Shown: positions 12,317 through 23,084, counted from the stretch's first letter. The stretch: DNA of 64,000 nucleotides from Ctenosaura bakeri (GCA_948474755.1 CAOLHI010001433.1:310001-374000), one strand, 5' to 3'. Program-made: numbers and translations. The notes: generated by a model from the letters alone, not told the origin.

Positions 12317-13184
12317 CAAGGGTGAATGGGCTCTTCGGCATGGAATAAACTCGGGAGCACCCCCAAAAACCCCCAAAATTCAGAATAAATCTGCTTCCTT
12401 AAGGTAAGATTGACCGGATTTCTTTTCAGAAGGGTTACCAAATGGAAACCTCATTGAGGGCTAGAAGCTTGGAGGGAAGAATTTGGTCCCTTGAGGGCCC
12501 AAAACTGCAGTCAGTCACACCTGGGCGGTTGTGGAATGGATGAGGATGAGGATGAGGGAATTCCTTCCCGCCGCCTGTCTTTAAGAAGGGTCCAGTCACC
12601 TCTACAAGTTACTTTTTTTCTGCACGAAGGGCCGCTCCGAGCCTCTCTCCTGCTTAAAAGGCCCTGAAAAAATATGTTTATTATTCTAAGGGAAAGGGCA
12701 ATGAAAATAGAAATAATAAACTTTTATACGGGAACATATACCCTGTACATAAGCAGTACAACTAACCGTCAAAAATAAAACATAGATCTTGCAATAAGCG
12801 TAGCTCGGTTTTAGCGTTTCCCCTGCTTCCCTTTTGCTTTTGCAAAACAACAATTGCGTACAACTTGAAATTTAGGACTCGTTTAACGTTCTCCAGAGGC
12901 CGCTCATAAACTGAGGCTTTAAACTGTACTTAGGTTGTGGGTAGATCCAGCCATGCCGACGCGGCGAGGGGGAAGGGGGCCATTTTGTCCTTTGCCTCAG
13001 GCAGCAAAAAGGTGGGGTCAGCTCTGATGGGAAGGGGGCTTGTCCAAGCAAACGGGCGCCCGGTTTTGATGTGGGAGGCCTGGCCAACCATCAGCTGGCT
13101 CTTCCAGTCTCCTGATTGCATCAAACAAGCACACTCCTTCTTTCCAACTTTAAAATCAGATTTATATTTTACTGTTCCTGCCCT

Positions 13185-13196
13185 TTAAATAATAAT

Positions 13197-13283
<87 letters not shown>
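13185..13283 (+). repeat. (ACA)n(ATA)n compound microsatellite
   Basis: AATAATAACAACAAC..AACAATAATAAT is about 33 trinucleotide units, with an internal ACA block flanked by AAT blocks. Confidence 0.98.
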
Positions 13284-13284
<1 letters not shown>

Positions 13285-13669
13285 TAAAGTTTGGAGGGAT
13301 GAGACTAGAAAAGACCGTCCCATCAATCCGTTGTTTGGGAAACCTTGAGGACTAGAAACTTGACGGGGAAGGACCGGGCCGAGAGTCAGAGTTCTGGGCT
13401 TTGCAGTCTCCTGGGACCCCCGGCAGGAGAATGGGGAGTGACCCCCGGGGGGTCCTCTGCCAGGCCAAATGGGGAAGCCCTCCCCTGCCTGGCTTAAAAG
13501 TAACTTGCGGGGGCTCTTAAACACACCGGGGGGGGGCTGCCTTTTTATGCCAGGGCTGCTTTTTAGCTTTTAGCGTCCTTCTAATGGCAGGCTTTAAATT
13601 GCTTTTAATGATATTGATTGTTCAATTACTTTTTTTAAAACCTCGGGTGTGCTGGAGCTCCACGGGGGG

Positions 13670-14560
13670 GGAAGAAGGCAGGAAGTCAGGGGAGGAGGAA
13701 GAGGAAGGAGGAGGAAGAGGAGGGGGAGGGGAGGAGGAAGAGGAAGAGGGGGAAGGGGAAGAAGAGGTGGTAGTGGCGGAGGAAGAGGGAAAGGGGGAGG
13801 GAGAGGAGGAGGAAGAATGAGGAGGAAGAAGGAAGAGGAGGAGGATATGAGAAGGAGGAAGAGGAAGAAGGGGGAAGGGGAAGAAGGGGAGGAAGAAGAG
13901 GGGGGTGGTGCAGGAAGAGGAAAAGGGGAGGAAGAGGAGGAAGAGGGGAGGAGGAAGGGGAGGAGGAAGAAGGAAGAGGAGGAGGATGTGAGAAGGAGGA
14001 AGAGGAAGAAGGGGGAAGGGGAAGAAGGGGAGGAAGAAGGGGGTGGTGCAGGAAGAGGAAAAGGGGAGGAAGAGGAGGAAGAGGTGAGGAGGAAGTGGAG
14101 GAGGAGGACATGAGGAGGAAGAGGAGGAAGGGGAAGGGAAGAAGAGGAGGAAGAAGAGAGGGGTGGAGGAAGAGGAAAAGGGGGAGGAAGAGGAGGAAGA
14201 TGTGAGGAGGAAGAGGAGGAGGAAGAATGAGGAGGATGTGAGCAGGAAGAGGAAGAAGGGAGAGGAAGAGTAAAAGGAATAAGAGGATGTAAGGAGAAGG
14301 AAGAAGAGGAAGAAGAGGGGGAGGAGAAGGAGGAAAAGAAGGAAGAGAAACAGGAGGGAGAAGGAAGAGGAGGAAGAACAGGTGGAAGAGAAGCAGAAAG
14401 GGGAAGAGGAAAAAGAGGAGGAAAGGGAGGAGGGGGAGGCGAAGGAAGAAGATGGGAAGATGGGTGAGGAAGACGAGGAGGAGGGAGAAGACGAAGGAGG
14501 AAGTGAAGGAGGGAGAGGAAGAAGAGCGTGAAGACAAGGAGGAAGAAGAGGAGGAAGCAG
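13670..14560 (+). repeat. 0.9-kb GGA/GAA polypurine tract
   Basis: It is almost pure purine on the + strand, built of imperfect GGA, GAA and GGGA units with only occasional T or C. Longer internal duplications are visible: GAGGAAGAAGGAAGAGGAGGAGGAT recurs near 13818 and 13964, with about 140-150 bp of following sequence repeated. All long open frames across it are artefacts of the repeat. Confidence 0.97.
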
Positions 14561-15189
14561 TGGTTTGGAGACGCAGCCACTCCCACAGAGACACGACAGC
14601 CAGGCTCTCTGCTTGAGGCCCGGCAGAGCTCTCAGCCCGAGAGGCCCACCCTGGGAGAAGGCAGCCTCCGTCATCCTGGCAGCCCTTCCCGGAGTGCAGC
14701 AGATCCACTCCAGGCTTTCTTCCGGACCTTGAACCTGCCCTCCCAGGTGGGGCTCCCTTCGGGACCACCCCGGGGCCTTTCAGCACTGCAGGAGCTCTCC
14801 AGGGTGCTGAAACTCCTGGGGTGCCCGGAAGAGCTCCTTATGGTGGTGGTGGGGGGAATCTCAGACAAAACCCACAGTCGATTCACCGCACCCCCTGACA
14901 CGGCAGGCGTGGGCCGCCCTTGCTCACGGGAGGCTGGTTTCGTTCGCCTCCCAATTTAAAACCTAATCTTGTTTTGCGAAAGCCGAGCTCGGGTGGCCGG
15001 CATGAGTAATGACCTTGTCAAGGGGGGGTGTCGCTTTCCATTAGCCGCACGGCAGCGTCGGCTATGCGCAAAGAGAGCACGCGTGCACACACGGTCCCCG
15101 CCGGCACACTCCCTCTTTTCAGATTCAGGGAGTTTTTAAAAAATAATTTAACTTGTTTCTTTAGAAGCGTTTACCTTTGTGTTATCGTT

Positions 15190-15250
15190 GTGTGAATTCA
15201 AGTCGTTTGTGACTTATGGTTTTCTGGGGCTGAGAGGGTGTGATGCCCTC
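15190..15250 (-). mobile_element. SINE 3' fragment (reverse)
   Basis: AAGTCGTTTGTGACTTATGGTTTTCTGGGGCTGAGAGGGTGTGA is the reverse complement of the common SINE body and tail. Confidence 0.6.
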
Positions 15251-15459
15251 AAGGGCCACTAGTGGGGAAGGTTTCCCCTCCTTTTGCTGGACTGGCAACT
15301 CCAGAATATGTCTGCCAGCAAGACCATGGGCCATATTGGCGGGGGGGGGGGTCTAGGAGTTGGACCAAACATTCTGAAACTGACATGGCCCTCATCCAAT
15401 CATGCCAGGAAACAAGGGTGTTACAATGGGAGGGAGGCAAAATGGAGGCACAGCCCTTC

Positions 15460-15890
15460 CAAATAAGAATTGTATCCACATTAAGAGCCAGCTTGGTGGA
15501 GTGGCTTGAGCCAGCACTTGAACCGTGTCATCCTCCTCCTCCTCTGTTATAAGAATTGTGTCCATATTAAGAGCCAGCTTAGTGGAGTGGTTTGAGCCAG
15601 CACTTGAACCATGTCATCCTCATCCTCCTCTGTTATAAGAATTGTCCACATGAAGAGCCAGCTTGGTGGAGTGGTTTGAGCCAGCGCTTGAACCGTGTCA
15701 TCCTCCTCCTCCTCTGTTATGAGAATTGTGTCCACATGAAGAGCCAGCTTGGTGGAGTGGTTTGAGCCAGCACTTGAACCAGGTCATCCTCCTCCTCCTC
15801 TGTTATAAGAATTGTGTCCACATTAAGAGCCAGCTTGGTGGAGTGGTTTGAGCCAGCACTTGAACCATGTCATCCTCCTCCTCCTCCATT
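15460..15890 (+). repeat. Tandem array of five 84-86-bp units
   Basis: GAGCCAGCTT recurs at 15485, 15571, 15655, 15741 and 15827, spacing 86, 84, 86 and 86. Each unit has AAGAGCCAGCTTGGTGGAGTGG, then TTTGAGCCAGCACTTGAACC, then TCATCCTCCTCCTCCTC. The first phrase is the tRNA-like head of the SINE family, and a full SINE lies directly downstream. Confidence 0.95.
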
Positions 15891-15904
15891 TAATAATGCC
15901 ATCC

Positions 15905-16060
15905 CTACGACCGTAAAAAGGAGCCAGCAGTGGTTTGAACATTGGACTACAACTCTGGAGCCCAAGGTTCGAATCCCTGCTCAGCCGTGGAAACCCACTG
16001 GGTGGCCTTGCGGAGGTCACACTCTCTTGGCAGAAGGCAAAGGCAAACCCCCTGCAGACA
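15905..16060 (+). mobile_element. tRNA-derived SINE
   Basis: It carries GGAGCCAGCAGTGGTTTGAACATTGGACT (head), AAGGTTCGAATCCCTGC (B box), CAGCCGTGGAAACCCACTGGGTGGCCTTG and AAGGCAAAGGCAAACCCCCTGC (body). Confidence 0.8.
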
Positions 16061-16530
16061 TAATTGGGTCACCCAGATTTTTGTCCCACCCCGATCGCTT
16101 GCAGCTGTCACCTAAACCTCAACCAGTGTAAATGGATTATCGAATCCAACGATCTCTCCCTGCCAGTTAAATATCTACTTGGGGGTCCGCGTCCCCCCTA
16201 CCCAAGAGTCGGCGCCTGGCGGGGCAGCTGCCCTTCTCCCCTCGTGCCCGCCCGGCACTATTGATTTCTCCGTGCTTATTTCCTTAATTTGTTTCTTTCT
16301 TATCCTTCTGGTTGGAATTGATTTTTGGCAACAAAGGCTCACAAACACAAACACACACTCCTATTTTCTTCGTTAATAGACTCCGATCTTGAGAAATTTA
16401 CCTTGTCAAGAGGGGCGGCTCACCTTCACCATGCCCGACCAACGCTTGAAAGCTCCTCCCTGCAACTGTGAGGTCTTCCCAGTAGCATCTGGGGACCCAT
16501 TGCCTTGGATTTGGCCTCTGGGATACCTCC

Positions 16531-16600
16531 TTTAAAGTTCAGACTAAAAACCGGAGCAGATTCACGCTGCCGCCCTCTGATACGGAAGCCACCATCCTCT
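16531..16600 (+). repeat. Dispersed motif family A, representative copy
   Basis: TTTAAAGTTCAGACTAAAAACCGGAGCAGATTCACGCTGCCGCC. Related copies lie on the plus strand near 22221, 25331, 29159, 30514 and 34191. Minus-strand copies lie near 5790, 11072, 25178, 30281 and three times in the 21641 array. The family is not recognised. Confidence 0.75.
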
Positions 16601-16649
16601 GCTGGCTCTTGGTGGTCTTTCCCTACATTGTAGAGCTTTGGAAGGAGAC

Positions 16650-16712
16650 TTAGAATTACAGAACTGGAAAAGACCCCCAGAGGCCATCTAGTCCAACCCA
16701 CAGAAAGAGACA
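16650..16712 (-). mobile_element. CR1 3'-end fragment
   Basis: AGAATTACAGAACTGGAAAAGACCCCCAGAGGCCATCTAGTCCAACCC is the reverse of the CR1 3' terminus. Confidence 0.75.
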
Positions 16713-16749
16713 ATTAATGCAATCAAACTTTAGTTTAATGACCTCCGGA

Positions 16750-16905
16750 GAAGAGCCAGGGTGGTGTAATGGTTTGAGCTTTGGACAATGGCCCTGGAGA
16801 CCGGGGTTTGATTCCCCGCTTGGTCGTGGAATTCCACTGGGTGACCTTGGCTGCAAGTCACACACTCTCAGCCCCAGAATACCCCATGGTGGGGTATTCT
16901 GACCC
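16750..16905 (+). mobile_element. tRNA-derived SINE
   Basis: GAGCCAGGGTGGTGTAATGGTTTGAGC (A-box head), GGGGTTTGATTCCCC (B box), CACTGGGTGACCTTGG and CACACACTCTCAGCCCC are all present. It is a well-preserved copy. Confidence 0.8.
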
Positions 16906-17571
16906 GAAGGGGCAGGAGAGGCCCCCGATGGCAATTCAGGGCCCACTGTCCGCACCTCTGGTCTACCAAGCGTGGCCAACACCCTCCTGACCTGGGGGGT
17001 CATTTTTGTTCCTTCTCTCCCGTCCAAATTTCCTTGGGGGAGAGAGGAGGCCCCTTGCCTCTCGCAGCTGCCGCGGTTGCCACGCTCCTCTGGCTGCCGG
17101 CGCCGCGCTTCTCCGGATGGGGCCGTTATTAGCATTTCAATTTATTTACCCATTCTGCCGGCACGCCAAAGTGCCCATTCCCTGGTTTCATCTCATTATC
17201 GGGGGCCATCAAGGGAGCCGCGGGGGAACGTTATCTTCGAGAAAGATTGGGCCAGGGAGGCAACGGCAGGGATGGCGTAAATGTGGGGAGGGGGAGTTGA
17301 GGCTCAGAGGGAAGGCGGGTGGACAGGAGAGGGTCCGATTGTGGGGTCCCCCAGATTTTTTGGTCCTTTTTTTGGCTTGCAAGAACCATCACTAGGAAAA
17401 TAGGCTGGTGAGGCAGAGGAGCATCAGCTGGGGGAAAAGTTGGCAACCCTTCGTGGACACACAGGCGTAGGAGTTTGACCTAATGCTCTTTTTGACTTTG
17501 GTTTCAAGATATATGCAGGTGCCCCCCAAGTTTAATCTTCTTCTTCCCCACTGAAAACGCCAAATTTCCCC

Positions 17572-17650
17572 TTTGGGGGACTGCAACTCCCAGAAACAAT
17601 CTGGCTGGGGGATTCTGAGAGATGTAGTTCTCCCAGAAGGAAAGTTTCCC
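17572..17650. mobile_element. Short fold-back MITE
   Basis: GACTGCAACTCCCAGAAACAATC and CTGGGGGATTCTGAGAGATGTAGTTCTCCC form inverted arms of the ACTACAACTCCCAGAAT family, which also occurs near 22718, 32097, 56693 and 62220. Confidence 0.6.
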
Positions 17651-18124
17651 AGTTATGGGCTGCAGTGGCATCACTACCCAACTCCAGAGCATGTACAGAG
17701 GGCCTTTCTCTCCTCAGTTAACTGCATAGGGTTAGGAAAGGAAGACATTGGGACTCATGCAACCCTCCGGATGTGTTTGGACTGCAGCACCCATCAGCCC
17801 CTTAGCTGGCAGCACCAATGGTGAGGAATGCATTGGGACGGGATGGTGTTTTTGCTTTAATCGTGAGGCTCTCAGGGGGACTTTGACCCCTGCAGGGCAA
17901 ACCAGAGGGGCTTTGTCCCTCTCGGCGTGGCCACCAGCTCAGGGATGATGGGAACTGGAGTTCTGAGAACACGGGGGGCTGTCTGGGGCTGCCACGGCGT
18001 CCGCAGTGGTGGTGGGAGACGGAAAGGGAAAGATTTGGGAGCCGGGAAGAAACACGCGCGGGTGCAAAGGCGTGCACACCACCCTCCGCAGAGGAGCTGA
18101 ACCGGCACGGGCGTCTGGGACGCG

Positions 18125-18250
18125 AGTGCTAATCTCCCTATTAAAACCTTAAAAAGGAATCCTGGCACCCTTCCGTATAAACTCATTAACTTTTATGGCG
18201 TAATAAATGGATTCTATTAAAACATAATTCCCTCCATGCTGGGGGCGCGT
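18125..18250. promoter_or_regulatory. Candidate conserved non-coding element
   Basis: CTATTAAAACCTTAAAAAGG, CATTAACTTTTATGGCGTAATAAATGG and CTATTAAAACATAATTCCC form a repeat-free AT-rich island between GC-rich flanks. TTTATGGC and TTTTATGGC are CDX/HOX-like. This is inference. Confidence 0.3.
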
Positions 18251-18773
18251 TAACCTCTTTACGCAGTGGCACGGAGAGAGCAGACCCCCCCCAATCTCCC
18301 CGCGCACGTCGGGGGGCGCGGATTGGGGCCCTGCCACCCCTCTGGGGATGCGGATCCGCCTCCTTTTGGCAGGTGCCCATGCCAGTTCCGGGCTCTCTCT
18401 GGCTTCCAGGAACTGGCTTTGGGGGCCCCTAGAGTTCATCCACCAGGTCCCTTCCCACTGGGGACGTGAGGCCAACCCTGGGGATTTTGCTGCCTGCGGC
18501 AAATAAATCCAAGACGACACCTTCCGTCGGTTTTGGGTTCAAAAGCTGCCAACGTGCCTACAGGCTTTCCCTTAATCCAAGGCAGGGCCGTGCAAAGATT
18601 TCATGACAACGAACCTGCCGCTAATTCCGCCTCGAAGGGCTTTGGGTTCTGCGTGCGAAGCAGGGTTGCCAACTTCTCAGCCCGCCTCTGCGGCTGTGCC
18701 TTAAGACCAACTTCCTAGGAAACGTTTCTGAAGGATAAAGCAGCTGAGTTTGACATGCCGAGGTCTCATTAAA

Positions 18774-19910
18774 GCTGGGCAGAACTTGGTTCCAGGTTAA
18801 AGGCAGAGCTTGGTTCTGGGTCAAAAGCAGGATTTGGTCCTACCTTAAAAGCAGAGTGTGGTTCTATGCTAAAAGCAGAGCTTGGTTTTATATTAAAGGC
18901 AGAAGTTGGTTCTGGGTTTAAAGCAGAACTTGGTTCTAAGTTAAAAGCAGAGTTTGGTTCTATCGTTAAAGCAGAACTTGGTTTTATGTCAAAGCAGAAC
19001 TTAGTTTGAGGTTAAAAGCAGAACTTGGTTCTGTGTTTAAAACAGGGGTTGCTTCTAGGTTTAAAACAGAGCTTGGTTCTAGGTTAAAGCAGAACTTGGT
19101 TTGAGGCTAAAAGCAGGGTTCGGTTCTAGGTTAAAGCAGAACTTGGTTCTATGTTAAAGCAGAATTTAGTTTGAGGTTAAAAGTAGAACTTCATTCTATG
19201 TTAAAAACAGGTTCGTTCTAGGTTTAAAGTAGAGCTTGGTTCTAGGTTAAAGCAGAACTTGCTTTGAGGTTGAAAGCAGAACTTGGTTCTGGGTTAAAGC
19301 AGAACTTGGTTTGAAGCTGAAAGCAGAACTTGGTTCTGGGTTAAAGCAGAACTTGCTTTGAGGTTGAAAGCAGAGCTTGGTTCTGGGTTAAAGCAGAGTT
19401 TGGTTCCAGGTTAAAGCAGAGCTTAGTTTGAGGTTAAAAGCAGAACTTGGTTCTATGTTAAAAACAGAGGTTGGTTCTGGGTTAAAGCAGAGCTTGGTTT
19501 GAAGTTGAAAGCAGAACTTGGATCTAGGTTAAAGCCGAACTTGGTTCTAGGTTAGAGCAGAGCTTGGTTCTGGGTTAAAATGGAATTTGGTTTGAGGTTA
19601 AAAGCAGAGCTTTGTTCCAGGTTAAAGCAGAGCTTGGTTCTGGGTTAAAGCCGAACTTGGTTTGAAGTTGAAAGCAGAACTTGATTCTAGGTTAAAGCAG
19701 AGCTTGGTTCCAGGTTAGAGCAGAACTTGGTTTGAGGATAAAAGCAGAGCTTGGTTCTGGGTTAAAGCAGAGCTTTGTTCTAGGTTAAAGCAAAATTTAG
19801 TTTGAGATTAAAAGCAGGACTTGGTTCTGTGTTAAAAACAGAGCTTGGTTCCAGGTTAAAGCAGAGCTTGGTTTGAGGTTAAAAGCAGGGCTTGGTTCCA
19901 GGTTAAAGCG
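18774..19910 (+). repeat. 23-24-bp minisatellite, about 1.1 kb
   Basis: There are roughly 48 head-to-tail units of GCAGAACTTGGTTCTGGGTTAAA with point changes. A variant unit reads GGTTTGAGG in place of GGTTCTGGG, and the two variants often alternate, giving a higher-order period near 47 bp. There are no spacers, so it is not CRISPR. Confidence 0.97.
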
Positions 19911-20214
19911 GATCCAAGAACCTGTCGTCCCCAAAGTTCTGCTTTCAACAGGGGCCTCGCTGGGGGACTAGCATGGCTCTCGCAGCTCCCGTAATGGCCA
20001 CCTTCCCAAAGAACGGCAGAGGGGGAGAGAGAGAACGAGGTGCCCTTTGCTCTGTAGCCTCCTTGGGGCAGGGAACCGGCCTTTCTTCCTTTACCCTACC
20101 AAGAGCACCTCTGAGTTCTGGACCCGGGAGAAAGCGAGGCGGCCGCCAGGGTGAGCTCGGGACAACCGTCCCCGCCGGCCCACCCACGCCGGCCACGGCG
20201 CGCCGACGGCCGCC

Positions 20215-20350
20215 AGCCCACCGGGGAGGCCTTCCCGCCGGCTCATTACAGGCTAATGAAGGCAGCCTAGCATTACGGCTAACGGCTCTAAATGGGCCGG
20301 TGCGCACAGCTTATTTAGGAGATAATGTGCACGGATGGAGGCGAGGAGGC
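20215..20350. promoter_or_regulatory. Candidate conserved non-coding element
   Basis: GGCTCATTACAGGCTAATGAAGGCAGCCTAGCATTACGGCTAACGGC and GGAGATAATGTGCACGG contain several TAAT/ATTA cores in CpG-rich DNA and match no repeat in the window. Confidence 0.3.
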
Positions 20351-20884
20351 GCGAGGGAACGCCGGCTTAAGCCGGGCGGCGCACAGAGCGTGGCATTCAC
20401 ATGTTCGGCCCTGGTTGCAAAGCGGCGACCCACCACCCCGGTTGGGGACCACAACCCTCCATTTTTAAACAAGAGAGAGATTACCAAACAACAATTCCTT
20501 GGGGCATGTGCAGAGAGCATGGCCGCGTTCTTGAATACTCTTCATTTTTAGAAATGGAAAAATGTAGAAACCCCGCCCCCCGGCAATGACAAAAAGGCAC
20601 ACACGTGTTACCTTGCTTGCACAGCTTGGGGAAGTTACTTTTTTGGACCCCAAGGGATGCTGGGAAGCATAGACTCCACGTTCCGCAAGTATCGGTTTGT
20701 CACCTAGCAGGGTCAGCGTGCCGGAGAGGGGAGGAAGGCGCCTAGACCCAAATGGTTTTGTGACGGATAGGTTTCTTGTCACCCAAAAGTAACTTTTCCA
20801 GACTTGACTCCTCCAAACTCGATAGAGACAAGTCCGGTACGAGTCGGCCCACCCTGCAAGGCTGGCGGACGGGACTCTCTTGCC

Positions 20885-21075
20885 GCCAGCATGGTGCTAT
20901 GATGTGAATGCTGGAGGACCACTTTGGATCCCCCCTTGGCTGCGGAAACCCACCCAGCGACCTTCTGCAGGTCACACTCTCTCAGCCCCGGAGGGGAAGC
21001 AAAGGCAAAGCCCCTCTGAATGCATCTTGCAAGAAAACTCCGTAATCGGTTTGCCAAAATGACTCGAAGGCCCAC
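20885..21075 (+). mobile_element. tRNA-derived SINE
   Basis: GCCAGCATGGTGCTATGATGTGAATGCTGGA (altered head), CTGCGGAAACCCACCCAGCGACC, GTCACACTCTCTCAGCCCCGG, GCAAAGGCAAAGCCCCTCTGAATGCATCTTGC and GACTCGAAGGC are recognisable. Confidence 0.7.
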
Positions 21076-21269
21076 CGCAAAGTGTCTTGACTCGTCGGTG
21101 ATAGAAATGCCCTGCCTTTCCTCCAGTGGAGATTCTCCTCCTCCTGGCTTCCGTTTCACAACAGCCCTGCAAGGTAGGCCAGAAGGACGGAACAAGAGAG
21201 GGAAAGGGAGCAACGGAAAAGGAACAACCCAAATCCCCCCGGTGATTTTCATGATTTTAACCTTGAGAA

Positions 21270-21580
21270 ACCTTGTGCATTATATCTAATTATTTATTAG
21301 ATTATTTATTAGATTATTTCTCCGGCCCGTCTCGCCCCCTCCGAGTCTGCCTTTGCAAAGAGCTTCCCCCCGCTTGACCCTTCCTTTCTCTCCTTCCTTC
21401 CCGCCGTCTCTGCCTCCGGGGACCGAGAGTCGCCCGGCGCTTCCACCTGATTATGGTTATTGAACGGCATTAAAAGAAATAACGGCGTAATTGTTTATTG
21501 AACCCCGGTGTCGGCGCCGACGGATTATTTGCAAAACCGCCGGCCGGGCGGCGGACGTGTTTTAATTTTATTTTCCCTGC
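21270..21580. promoter_or_regulatory. Candidate conserved non-coding element
   Basis: CTAATTATTTATTAGATTATTTATTAGATTATTTC lies upstream of TTATGGTTATTGAACGGCATTAAAAGAAATAACGGCGTAATTGTTTATTGAACC. It is an AT-rich island in very CpG-rich flanks. A short 13-bp direct repeat (AGATTATTTATT) lies at its left end. Confidence 0.3.
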
Positions 21581-21640
21581 TGCTCCTTAGGAGTCGCAGC
21601 CGGCCGCGGCGGGCTGGCGGCCTCCGCCGTGTCCGTCCCG

Positions 21641-21970
21641 GCTTTTAGACCGAACTTGAAAGGAGTTGCGGCAATCGTTGGAATGTATCTCCTCGCGTTT
21701 ATCAAGCCAAAGTCAAGTCTGAAAAGGGCGTGCAGGGTGTGTGTGTGTAGAAGGGGTATCCATTCCGGCTTTTAGACCGAACTTGGAAGGAGTTGCGGCA
21801 ATCGTTTGAATGGATCTGCTCGCATTTATCAAGCCAAAGTCAAGTCTGAAAAGGGCGTGCAGGGTGTGTGTGTGTAGAAGGGGTATCCATTCCGGCTTTT
21901 AGACCGAACTTGAACATAGTGTAGAAATGATTTGAATAGATCTCCTTGCAAAACAGTGAGTTTATCAGGT
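21641..21970 (-). repeat. 127-bp tandem repeat, about 2.6 copies
   Basis: GCTTTTAGACCGAACTTG starts at 21641, 21768 and 21895, exactly 127 bp apart. The first two units are nearly identical and include a (GT)n run. The third diverges after about 30 bp. The repeated start is a minus-strand copy of dispersed motif family A. Confidence 0.95.
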
Positions 21971-22717
21971 TTGAATCCAAGACAGCAACAATAAAAAGAA
22001 ATATACCATCTAGCGGCGGGAATGACACCACCCTCCTGAGGTTTCTGGACTGCAGGTCCCAGCACTCTGCACAGCTAGCAAAGGGGTGATGGGCATTGCA
22101 GTCTAAGAATGGGCTTTGCAGTCTAAGAACAGCCGCAGAGGGGTGCATGATTCCCACTCTTCTTTTAAAGGCACTCTCCAAGGTAGTAAACCAAACCCCC
22201 CAAATTTTGGAGCAGCTTGCTTGGAGTTCGGACTGAAACCCGGAGCGGATTCGCTTCCCCACCAGCCGGCGGCGAGGCAGGCCGGGTTTCCACTCCTTTG
22301 CGCGGCGTGTCGTTCTCCACGCGCTCGCTGAACACGCTCCTCTTCTCTTTCGGTTTGCAAACCAATTTTACATTTCCTCATTTAACCAAATTCCAGGCTT
22401 TACCGACCAGAACGGACGTCCTTTTTTTTGCACTTAAAGAGAAATCATCAAAGGTTCCGGCGCCGGAACGGCAGACCGGGTTCTGCAGAACCCTTAAAGG
22501 CCCTTCCTTGCATGTTCTTTTTCGTTTTGCAAACGCCGTCCAGTTTTACGGAGGGCCCAACGGCGGAGATAGACTTGTCATTTTTGAAATGTAAATATTG
22601 CGTAAATTTTACAAATATTCCGTAAAGGTCAAGAAGAAGGAAAAAAAGAACACCATGAAAGGAAAGATTTCCATTTCAACAACAGGGCTTAGAAGTTTTA
22701 TTTTTATTTTTTTGAAC

Positions 22718-22790
22718 TGTCGTTCCCAGAATCCCCTAACCACCACGGCCACGTCCGGCTGGGGGATTCTGGGATCTGCTATCCAAAAAT
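22718..22790. mobile_element. Short fold-back MITE
   Basis: CGTTCCCAGAATCCCC and GGGGATTCTGGGATC form inverted arms about 25 bp apart, belonging to the ACTACAACTCCCAGAAT family. Confidence 0.65.
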
Positions 22791-22857
22791 ATTGCAACCT
22801 CTGCAGCCAGACCGGTCACTTCTATGGACAAAATAGGAAGCCAAGTGTTTGGCCAGA

Positions 22858-22950
22858 ATTCCCTCCAACTACAAATCCCAGGATGCCCTAGGATGGGGCA
22901 AGGACAGTTAAAGCAGCATCAAAGTGGTATACCTGGGCAGTGCAGATGAC
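22858..22950 (+). mobile_element. MITE right half
   Basis: CCAACTACAAATCCCAGGATGCCCTAGG and ACAGTTAAAGCAGCATCAAAGTGG resemble the right arm of the larger fold-back family (see 12132-12316). Confidence 0.55.
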
Positions 22951-23084
22951 CGCCCTTACTGTCCAAAAGGAGGCTGCCAGTTCAGAACCGTCCCAGGCAG
23001 CAATCTTAACAAAAGGGGCTGTGCGTGGAATGAGGGGGTCTTTCCTTCTCTTTTATTTAGGGAGACAGAATAAGAAACTTTTCA

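Noticed and set aside
13584..13660. Signal-peptide-like start MAGFKLLLMILIVQLLFL as SEZ6 exon 1
   Set aside because: It runs straight into the polypurine tract, has no fitting donor in the required phase and no SEZ6 similarity. The upstream sequence is AT-rich and not promoter-like.
13594..14786. Open frames of 330-366 codons on the minus strand and Glu-rich frames on the plus strand
   Set aside because: They are the same composition artefact, over the GGA/GAA tract.
14528..14959. 143-codon plus-strand frame next to the GGA tract
   Set aside because: It starts inside the purine tract, has no recognisable domain and no supporting splice or start context.
18774..19910. CRISPR array, or a steroid-receptor (GRE) array
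   Set aside because: Units are contiguous without unique spacers and the genome is vertebrate. AGAAC and GTTCT are 3 bp apart with the wrong internal bases for a GRE (AGAACA, 3 bp, TGTTCT).
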